Below, piece after piece: positions 7,193 to 13,085 of a DNA stretch of 13,675 bases (position 1 is its first letter; the number at the start of each line of letters is the position of its first letter). The stretch is from an uncultured Bacilli bacterium (lineage in GTDB: Bacteria; Bacillota_I; Bacilli_A; RF39; UBA660). Both the position numbers and the translations under genes were made by a program. Under the pieces are notes generated by a model that saw only the letters and a program-made list of their open reading frames with translations, had not been told where the DNA came from and searched no databases. The stretch lies in the NCBI GenBank assembly GCA_947628075.1, contig CANQYF010000026.1:1-13675 (forward strand). The letters run 5' to 3'.

Positions 7193-7220
7193 AAAAAAGG
7201 ATTGTTTTTAAATCCTTTTT
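7192..7220 (-). terminator. Intrinsic terminator of the AMP-binding ligase gene
   Basis: A 10-bp perfect stem, AAAAAGGATT (plus strand 7194-7203) with AATCCTTTTT (7211-7220), encloses a 7-nt loop. On the minus strand it ends in a run of seven T residues (7198-7192). It begins 4 nt after the ligase stop codon. Confidence 0.88.
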
Positions 7221-7224
7221 TAAT

Positions 7225-8832
7225 TTATTTATGTAATTCAAGTTTTAAAGATGGATTATAAAATTGTAATCTTTTACTTTCGACATTTGCATTTGTTTGT
7301 TCAACAATTTCATGCGTTAGACTTCCTAAAATTTTATAATCTACTTTACCTAATGGTGTTCTTGGTAATCCATCGTTCATTAAATTAATAATATGAGGAC
7401 GATATTCTTCTGGTAAGTTCTCGTTTAAAAAATCAACTAAACCAGTTTTTAATTCTTCAATACTTTCAGGAGCCCAATTATCAAGAACCATATGACATAC
7501 TAAAACCTCTTTGTAATAATCAACTTTACATATTTTTATGCCATAATATTTTTTTATCATTTCAGCAATATCAATCGTTTTTATTTGGTGTTCGTTAATA
7601 GTAATTGGATCACTATCACGATCTAACATGAATAAGCTTCCAGTTGGATGAACATAGCCATAATCACCGGTATCGTACCATTTTTCACCATTTTCATCAA
7701 TCCAAAACTTAGAAGCTGTTAAATCAGGTCTACCATAATATTCTGTCATTTTAGTAGGTCCAGTTAAGAATATTCTACCTCTTTCATTATAAGTTAAATC
7801 CTTACCTTCTTTTCTGACACGAACATTATTAAATGGTAATGGTATTCCGCCAGATCCTAAAACATTACAATTAGGGTTAGCTACAAAAAATGTTGAATCA
7901 ACTTCTGTTGCACCACCACCTGGAACTTGACGAAGACCTGTCATTTCATAAAATCTATTAACTTGGTTTACTTCGGCTTTTTCACCGCCAATAACAACCA
8001 TTTTCAAATTTTCGGCAACTTCCATTCTTTTTTCTTTAGGCATTGTTAACATAGCATCCCATAAATATTGAGACCAAATACCATAATTTGGCTTATATTT
8101 TTCTAAATAGCCTGGAATATTTTCATACGTCAATTGAAGCTCTAAAATATTTTTGATTCCTAAACACATTGCCATATGAATAATATCAGCATCCCAAATG
8201 GCCAAAAATGGTGGAACTAAAGCTAAATTGGTTTCTCCTCTTTTTAAACCTAAATCAGCGACTTGATGTTGAAAAGCTAATGCATTATTAGCATCATGTG
8301 ATAAAAGAACTGCCTTACTATCACCAGTTGTAGCACTTGTAAAAGCTATATTACTAGCCATACCTTCTTCATAAACACTTTTTATTTCATCATCATAAGA
8401 TTTAGCTGAGCGTAAAAATTTTCTTAAACTTTCAGCATTATTAATACTTTTTCCTTTAGAAGAATTAATTAATTTTAAAAGTTGTAACTTAAACCTTTCA
8501 GAATTTAATATTGGAGTTGACTTTGCAAGTGGCAAAATAATCTTTTTTATTTCAGCAAAATCCGGATCATTTACAACATCAGCTACTCCTCCAGCAAATA
8601 AATCCAAAATAAATATTGCTTTCGGCTCTACTAGATTAATTTGTTTATACATCTTTGAATTATGTTTATCACCAATTGCATCTTGAAAGTTTAGATTAGT
8701 CATGATAATACCCAATTTACGGGCTGCATAGCAAAGAGCAATAAGTTCAATTGTTGATAAAGAAATAGTTGCTATTTTATCACCAGGTAAAAATCCATTC
8801 ATTATTAACGCTCGCGAATATTCATCAACCAT
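7225..8832 (-). CDS. AMP-binding acyl-CoA synthetase/ligase-like protein, main body (separated from its N-terminus by a frameshift)
   Basis: An ANL-superfamily adenylating enzyme, expected to activate a carboxylic acid as an acyl-adenylate and pass it to CoA or another thiol. Core motifs are present in order: A3 P-loop TSATTGDSKAVLLSHD (165-180), A5 GGGATE (305-310), A7 WYDTGDYG (385-392), Arg405 in the A8 region MLDRDSD, and A10 PRTPLGKVDY with catalytic Lys496. A3 departs from the usual SGTTGxPKG: the first Gly is Ala and PKG is SKA. A8 lacks its usual Gly, so substrate and activity are uncertain. The ATG at 8832 has no ribosome site and lies inside the family fold. Coding sense continues upstream in this frame (KDVTVKEFKN) and then shifts frame into the fragment at 8861-9067. 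Rejoined, the protein would be about 613 aa. No carrier protein or fatty-acid gene is adjacent. Confidence 0.8.
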   Translation of the reverse strand: MVDEYSRALIMNGFLPGDKIATISLSTIELIALCYAARKLGIIMTNLNFQDAIGDKHNSKMYKQINLVEPKAIFILDLFAGGVADVVNDPDFAEIKKIILPLAKSTPILNSERFKLQLLKLINSSKGKSINNAESLRKFLRSAKSYDDEIKSVYEEGMASNIAFTSATTGDSKAVLLSHDANNALAFQHQVADLGLKRGETNLALVPPFLAIWDADIIHMAMCLGIKNILELQLTYENIPGYLEKYKPNYGIWSQYLWDAMLTMPKEKRMEVAENLKMVVIGGEKAEVNQVNRFYEMTGLRQVPGGGATEVDSTFFVANPNCNVLGSGGIPLPFNNVRVRKEGKDLTYNERGRIFLTGPTKMTEYYGRPDLTASKFWIDENGEKWYDTGDYGYVHPTGSLFMLDRDSDPITINEHQIKTIDIAEMIKKYYGIKICKVDYYKEVLVCHMVLDNWAPESIEELKTGLVDFLNENLPEEYRPHIINLMNDGLPRTPLGKVDYKILGSLTHEIVEQTNANVESKRLQFYNPSLKLELHK

Positions 8833-8860
8833 ATTTTTAAATTCTTTAACTGTTACATCT

Positions 8861-9067
8861 TTAACCGCGATTATTTAAAATAACTTGGTCTTCATATCCC
8901 TTATTACTTTCAAACAAATAATCGGTTTGATTCATCTTTGGTAATGGTTTTTCAAAAATATCTTGAGGATACCATTGCTCCCAAATCCTATCTTTATGTA
9001 TAACCCCAGTTATAGGCCTTTTCAACTCATATTTTTTATTCTCGTTAATTACGCTTTCTAAAGCCAC
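8861..9067 (-). pseudogene. N-terminal fragment of the same AMP-binding ligase, cut off by a +1-type frameshift
   Basis: This 68-aa frame ends at a TAA (8863-8861) just after GYEDQVILNNRG. In the next frame the sequence goes straight on as KDVTVKEFKN and the ligase body at 8832. Removing one base from the GGTTAAA stretch (8860-8866) joins them as NNRG-KDVTVKEF, a natural ligase N-terminal join. The segment RIWEQWYPQDIFEKPLPKM is the Trp/Tyr-containing entry seen at the start of many acyl-CoA ligases. The start chosen is GTG at 9067, 5 nt after AGGTGA; the upstream in-frame GTG at 9076 lies within that ribosome site. The gene may be recently inactivated or the break may be a sequence error. 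The promoter and ribosome site look healthy, which favours error or very recent damage. Confidence 0.7.
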
Positions 9068-9092
9068 ACATATCACCTAATTTCTATTTATT

Positions 9093-9121
9093 ATAATAGA
9101 ATAAAATCTTATTAAAGTCAA
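9093..9121 (-). promoter_or_regulatory. Promoter of the AMP-binding ligase gene
   Basis: Read on the minus strand, TTGACT (9121-9116) and TATTAT (9098-9093) are 17 nt apart, a near-consensus housekeeping promoter. AGGTGA follows before the GTG at 9067. Upstream, 9122-9307 is extremely AT-rich and I see no gene in it. Confidence 0.72.
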
Positions 9122-9307
9122 AAAAAATATGTAAAAAAATGTAAATATTTTTTTAGTTTCTCTATTAATGTTTTGCTCTAGCAAAAACCAAATAATTAAT
9201 ATCTATATTTTCTAAAATTTAATTATTTACTTTTTGTAATATTAATGTCTTAATTATATTATCTAAATGTTCTAATATTAGTTAAGCCATCTTAAAATTT
9301 AATCTTT

Positions 9308-9838
9308 TTACATAATTAAATCTGGAAAATATTTATTAAAATATTCTATTTCTTCCTTACTCATACCATTGTGTAAATATTTATTTTTATAAAAACGTTT
9401 TAAATCTAATATATAATCCTTTGGAATATCACTTGGTTCAACTATTTCAAATAATCCATTTTTTTTAAGTTCCATAAACTCTTCAAAAACATTGACTTCT
9501 TCTCTATTATCAAATTTCACATCTCTTAAAATATAATAAGAATCCACAATTGGCTTTTTGCCGTTTTTAGCATCTGAATATAGCTCTTTTTCATCTATTT
9601 CAGTACTATAAATATAACCAACGCTATTGCTATATAATTTTTCAAATAAATTAGGATATATATTTAAAAATTTTATTTTACCACTATCATCAATTACAAA
9701 TAAGTTTATATATTTATAAGTAGCATACATTAATGCATAAGATTTGTTAATTGTAATATATATTTTGCCGTTTTGAGTAAGATTTGTTTTCATCTCCAGC
9801 AAATTCGGATTTGATGATCCGTAATAACATTTCTTCAT
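9308..9838 (-). CDS. Uncharacterised 176-aa protein, possibly of ADP-ribosyltransferase-like fold
   Basis: I do not recognise this family with confidence. The protein is soluble, with no signal peptide or membrane helix. It opens with KKCYYGSSNPNLLEM, which recalls the YHGS/YHGT start of RNA 2'-phosphotransferase and ADP-ribosyltransferase-like proteins. An ITINKSYALMYATY segment (28-41) could be the matching second strand and helix. The middle holds SNSVGYIYSTEIDEKELY, and the C-terminus is charged and helical (KEEIEYFNKYFPDLI). A toxin-like or NAD-dependent role would be a guess from the first motif only. AAAGG about 8 nt before the ATG supports the start. It lies downstream of the modification-type operon in the same direction, but a terminator at 9979-10029 separates them, and I see no convincing promoter of its own. 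Confidence 0.75.
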   Translation of the reverse strand: MKKCYYGSSNPNLLEMKTNLTQNGKIYITINKSYALMYATYKYINLFVIDDSGKIKFLNIYPNLFEKLYSNSVGYIYSTEIDEKELYSDAKNGKKPIVDSYYILRDVKFDNREEVNVFEEFMELKKNGLFEIVEPSDIPKDYILDLKRFYKNKYLHNGMSKEEIEYFNKYFPDLIM

Positions 9839-9978
9839 TTTAATTACCTTTCCTTTCCAATATTTATTAATGCTTTATAAAAATAAAAAAGAGAACTAAA
9901 GTATTCCTACATATCCTGATTAAAATTCGTTCTTTTGTTTTATGCTTATTTTCAATAATAGCCGTCACATTAATATTA

Positions 9979-10029
9979 GAAAAAGAAACTATTACATCCT
10001 TTCTTTTATAGCCAGGCGTAATAAGTTTC
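9979..10029 (-). terminator. Probable intrinsic terminator of the ThyA-like/ThyX-like operon
   Basis: On the minus strand GAAACT-t-ATTAC (10029-10018) pairs with GTAATAGTTTC (9995-9985), an 11-bp stem with one bulged T around a 22-nt loop. It is followed by TTTTTC (9984-9979). It lies 12 nt after the last stop codon of the operon. Confidence 0.6.
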
Positions 10030-10041
10030 ATTTAAAGGACA

Positions 10042-10941
10042 TTATCTACGCAATCTATCATTTGACTCTAAATTAACAAGTATATCATCAACATATCCTT
10101 TCACTAATCCTAAATATTCGATGGAATATTTAGGATCTATAGTTGGCAAATAATCTATTTTTCTTAAATAATCTAATGGTGGCCAAACTGAATCGGGAGC
10201 TAAATTTTTTACCCAATTTCCCAATATTGCTGGATGATGACAAGTTATTAACATAAAGCTATTAAAATCATACAATCCATATTTTCCATTACTATTTTTT
10301 AGCAAACACTTCTTTTCAATTCCATAATAGTTATACAACTTATCAACGATTGTAATTTTTCCGTTTATTGCCCATTCTCCTTGAAAAATAACAATCGTTG
10401 GTTCTAAGATTTCTATTTCTTTAATTAAATGCTTTAAACAGTTATCTTTCATTATAGTAGTACTGCTTACATTTGATACATTATCTATCTTTTCTTTTTC
10501 TTGAAAAGAGCATCTCATCAAATTAGTTAAAGCATAACTAGAATAAACATAATCACTATCAACACCATATATATTTTTAAGAATCATTAATGTCCCTTTT
10601 ATGTGATTATTTTTTCTTTCCCAATTAATACAGTTTAAAATATTTAAAGAATTCTCTTTAAAATTAGCTGATGTACCATATTCTGTATTTTTCATATATC
10701 CATTTTCTTTACCTACGATTAATACTCTTATTGGCCTTCCATCATAAAAAATATCATAAAATGGCGTTATTCCAACAGTTCCTCCAGAATATTGCTTCAC
10801 TATACTACACTTTTTTTGTGAATTCAAACATTCTGCATAACAATTACAGTGAAAGTCATCAGCATTTAATCCAACTTGCTTATAATAATTTAATAATTTT
10901 CTACATCTATCTCTAGTTTTTTCTATATTAACACTCCACAT
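10042..10941 (-). CDS. Uracil-DNA-glycosylase-superfamily-like protein with N-terminal Cys cluster
   Basis: A 299-aa protein with the layout of the UDG superfamily. RPIRVLIVGKENGYM (69-83) sits where the first motif (VGxxPG) is expected, YALTNLMRC (136-144) matches the tNLv-k-c strand, PTIVIFQGEWAI (181-192) matches the P-x-vvv-lG segment, and FMLITCHHPA (229-238) matches the final HPS motif with Ala in place of Ser. The N-terminus carries HCNCYAECLNSQKKC, with Cys32, Cys34, Cys38 and Cys45, a possible Fe-S or zinc site not spaced as in family 4 enzymes. Such proteins bind or remove uracil-type bases; whether this one is a catalyst or a binder is open. Its ATG overlaps the end of the ThyX-like gene by 14 nt, with AGAGGAG 7 nt upstream, so it is the last gene of the operon. 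Confidence 0.62.
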   Translation of the reverse strand: MWSVNIEKTRDRCRKLLNYYKQVGLNADDFHCNCYAECLNSQKKCSIVKQYSGGTVGITPFYDIFYDGRPIRVLIVGKENGYMKNTEYGTSANFKENSLNILNCINWERKNNHIKGTLMILKNIYGVDSDYVYSSYALTNLMRCSFQEKEKIDNVSNVSSTTIMKDNCLKHLIKEIEILEPTIVIFQGEWAINGKITIVDKLYNYYGIEKKCLLKNSNGKYGLYDFNSFMLITCHHPAILGNWVKNLAPDSVWPPLDYLRKIDYLPTIDPKYSIEYLGLVKGYVDDILVNLESNDRLRR

Positions 10942-12430
10942 TTTTTTCTCCTCTTAGTTGTAATTTTGATTTCAATCCAACTATCAAAAATATAGTATAC
11001 AATAAAGTATCATATAAATCACTTTCTTGAAAATAATTAAATTGATTATTCGCAAAACCTGTTTTTAATCTTTGTACTTTTCTATGCAAATCTTTTAAAA
11101 CTCCCCTTATTCCATCATAATACCAACCATCATTATATTTTTTATTTTTTATTTGATGGAGATACCAGGATTCAGATATTACATCATCTATTTTTTTATT
11201 AAATATTAATAAAGTAACTGTCATAATAATATTTTTGAAATATTCCAAATTATTCAATTTTACATATTCATAAAATACAACAGAGTTATTAGTTGTTTCA
11301 TATTGTTCAAAATGTGAATATAATTCATCAAATGTATTTATTATCTTTTTTAATCCTGTTGCAACTGTTAGATCTCCTAGCTTATAACAATTTTTTAATT
11401 CTACATATATATCGTGAGCATATTTACCATAGAATTCTTTTGTAATATTTTCCTTTTCACGAGCTAATAACAAGAAATGATTATTTACAGGTTTAACAGA
11501 TTTATTATGAAAAATAGTTTTTTCTACATACTCCTTATTGAACTTAATATTTCTTGCAATTTGCGCACTTTCAAATACATATCTATTATGTTGCTTTTCT
11601 AAAGGATATTTCCCACAGCCCTCAAATAAATTACCGAATGAATTGCACTTTTTAGAATAGTCACATACAGGAACCAATATTTCTGCCAATTCCGGATATA
11701 CTTTTTTAATTTCAAATTTTATTAATTGACATAATGCATTCATTTCCCATGATTGATTTCTCATCATTCGTTTATTACAAAAATTTTTTAAAGCTAGAAA
11801 ATTAACTGTCCATACTACACTAGTAGTAACACAATGAGGCAAAATAAATCTCGCATCCTGATAAGCAACTCCTGATTTAAATAAATCAATGTAAACTTTT
11901 CTACTAACTTCCATAGATTTTTTATATTTCTCTAATTTTCCAGCAGCAATTACTGAAGCTGGAATAATATAGTCAGTATCTCCATAATATGTATCGCTCA
12001 TCCCTTTTTGAGAAAAGCCTGATCCTATTCTAACCCTTACAAGTTGATGTGATGAAGCACGAGATAATCCATCAATTTGAAACGTAAAGTTAAGACTTTC
12101 AAAAACAGTAGAAAGAGTTTTTCCATTAAGAGCAATTTTAATCATATTATTTACTTCTTCATCTGTATATTTTTCTAGATCAAATGTTGGCCCCCAAGTT
12201 TGACTTAAAAAAGAAATCATTGGCAATTTTATATCATTAGGATAATTCAACATTTTTACTTTTAATTTTGATGCTCCTATACCCTCTTTTAAAAGATTAT
12301 CATACATCTTTTTGTCAATCCCATGTTGTACCTTTATATGTTCTTCTAATGTTCTACCAAATTCATCACTATCATGTGATGCCGAAGCACAAATCATGCA
12401 CATCCATTCAGCTTTTGTAATTTTTGTCAT
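10928..12430 (-). CDS. Fusion of C2H2-type zinc finger, divergent ThyX-like domain and Nmad1/DUF1599-like C-terminal domain
   Basis: A 500-aa protein, about twice the size of ordinary ThyX, the flavin-dependent enzyme that methylates dUMP. Residues 11-36 form Cys11-x2-Cys14-x16-His31-x4-His36, then GIDKKMYDN, like MucR-type fingers. The ThyX-like part (about 58-270) has LSRASSHQLVRVRIGSGF, then ARFILPHCVTTSVVWTVNFL and KRMMRNQSWEM. By hand alignment to T. maritima ThyX, Arg132, Arg134, Arg194 and catalytic Arg221 are kept. The FAD-binding His of RHR is Val133, and the Ser and Arg of the dUMP-binding SGR are Lys142 and Met144. C-terminal residues 434-486 (WYYDGIRGVLKDLHRKVQRL, DTLLY) resemble Nmad1/DUF1599, a domain named for its link to nucleotide modification. 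The ATG at 12430 is preferred because the upstream GTG at 12442 lies in the ribosome site. It overlaps the previous gene by 23 nt and the next by 14 nt. Confidence 0.72.
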   Translation of the reverse strand: MTKITKAEWMCMICASASHDSDEFGRTLEEHIKVQHGIDKKMYDNLLKEGIGASKLKVKMLNYPNDIKLPMISFLSQTWGPTFDLEKYTDEEVNNMIKIALNGKTLSTVFESLNFTFQIDGLSRASSHQLVRVRIGSGFSQKGMSDTYYGDTDYIIPASVIAAGKLEKYKKSMEVSRKVYIDLFKSGVAYQDARFILPHCVTTSVVWTVNFLALKNFCNKRMMRNQSWEMNALCQLIKFEIKKVYPELAEILVPVCDYSKKCNSFGNLFEGCGKYPLEKQHNRYVFESAQIARNIKFNKEYVEKTIFHNKSVKPVNNHFLLLAREKENITKEFYGKYAHDIYVELKNCYKLGDLTVATGLKKIINTFDELYSHFEQYETTNNSVVFYEYVKLNNLEYFKNIIMTVTLLIFNKKIDDVISESWYLHQIKNKKYNDGWYYDGIRGVLKDLHRKVQRLKTGFANNQFNYFQESDLYDTLLYTIFLIVGLKSKLQLRGEKNVEC

Positions 12431-13085
12431 AGTATACTTCACCTCTGTTATCTATTATACTACAATAAAATTTAAATTTCTTTTCTTTATCCAATAGTTT
12501 ATATTTATTCCAATCGTCATATTGCATTTCATTAACAAATGCCATATATTGTCCAAGTTCAATATTTTTATATTTCCGATTTATTGCATTTAGCATTTTT
12601 CTCTGATAAGAAAACATGCACAATGTATTTAAAGGAAAAGCAATAATAGCTTCTTGAGATCTCCAGTAGGTATACATCTCTAATTTATTATCGACAACTT
12701 TAAATTGAATTAATGACAATGCAGGACAAAAACCATTAATCATATCATCATCAACATTAGTATTAATAACACATCTTCTTGTATGCTTATCTTTAATTAA
12801 TATTTTTGACGCATAATCTAACATTGTAATATTTTCAATTTTTCTCATTAATCTTCTTGAATAGGATAAGTACCAATCATTATTTGAATTCCATCGTTTA
12901 TCTAATTTATTATCATCAATGAAATCATTCACTAAATGAGAAAATGAATATTTTTTGATATTTAAATTCCTGCTTTTTACATCTTTTATAGTAATTAAAA
13001 ATGGTAACTGCGTATTAAACTGGTCAATTTTTTCTAATTGATTTATTGCCTCACATAAATCACTTGCTATTATTTCATTAATCAT
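12408..13085 (-). CDS. Divergent thymidylate synthase (ThyA)-fold protein with altered active site
   Basis: A 225-aa protein recognised as ThyA-like from NDWYLSYSRRL (69-79), HTRRCVINTN (101-110), the block GFCPALSLIQF (118-128), YTYWRSQEAIIAFPLN (138-153) and a conserved C-terminal strand-helix order. ThyA methylates dUMP, and relatives hydroxymethylate dUMP or dCMP. Aligned by hand on the QF pair, the catalytic Cys of PCHxxxQF falls on Ala122, while the only nearby Cys (Cys120) is two residues upstream. RSxD is R142-S-Q-Glu145, GLPFN is AFPLN, and the HIY motif appears lost. It may use other chemistry, bind a nucleotide without turnover, or act as a partner of the ThyX-like protein. It starts at ATG 13085, 7 nt after GGAG, overlapping the previous gene by 8 nt. 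Its TGA stop is the only one among the natural stops here. Confidence 0.7.
   Translation of the reverse strand: MINEIIASDLCEAINQLEKIDQFNTQLPFLITIKDVKSRNLNIKKYSFSHLVNDFIDDNKLDKRWNSNNDWYLSYSRRLMRKIENITMLDYASKILIKDKHTRRCVINTNVDDDMINGFCPALSLIQFKVVDNKLEMYTYWRSQEAIIAFPLNTLCMFSYQRKMLNAINRKYKNIELGQYMAFVNEMQYDDWNKYKLLDKEKKFKFYCSIIDNRGEVYYDKNYKS
12439..12444 (-). promoter_or_regulatory. Ribosome binding site that sets the ThyX-like start at ATG 12430
   Basis: AGGTGA on the minus strand (12444-12439) lies 8 nt before the ATG at 12430. The longer frame would begin with the GTG inside this site (12442). The site is within the coding sequence of the ThyA-like gene. Confidence 0.65.

Noticed and set aside
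8860..8868. Programmed +1 frameshift like that of prfB
   Set aside because: The stop-codon context is loosely similar, but no Shine-Dalgarno-like stimulator lies just upstream, and ligases of this family are not known to me to use frameshifting.
9170..9188. Small hairpin GTTTTGC-TCTA-GCAAAA in the AT-rich gap before the ligase promoter
   Set aside because: The stem is short and has no T-tract directly after it in either direction, so it cannot be called a terminator for the gene ending at 9308.
9213..9303. Two copies of TAAAATTTAAT about 80 nt apart, and a CTAATATTAG palindrome between them
   Set aside because: In DNA this AT-rich such short matches are expected by chance; no attachment-site or origin structure was seen.
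9867..10031. Minus-strand frame of 54 codons (ATG at 10031, TAA at 9867)
   Set aside because: It has no ribosome site, its first codons form the arm of the operon terminator at 9979-10029, and the peptide has no recognisable features and a low-complexity end.
10671..10916. Plus-strand 81-codon frame inside the UDG-like gene
   Set aside because: It is antisense to the Cys cluster and first UDG-like motif and is low in complexity.
12408..12410. Use of a UGA-recoding genetic code
   Set aside because: The ThyA-like gene ends in TGA while Trp is encoded by TGG throughout and no long frame contains TGA, so the standard code fits.
12312..12497. Plus-strand 61-codon frame across the ThyA-like/ThyX-like junction
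   Set aside because: It is antisense to the zinc finger and the gene overlap and has no ribosome site.
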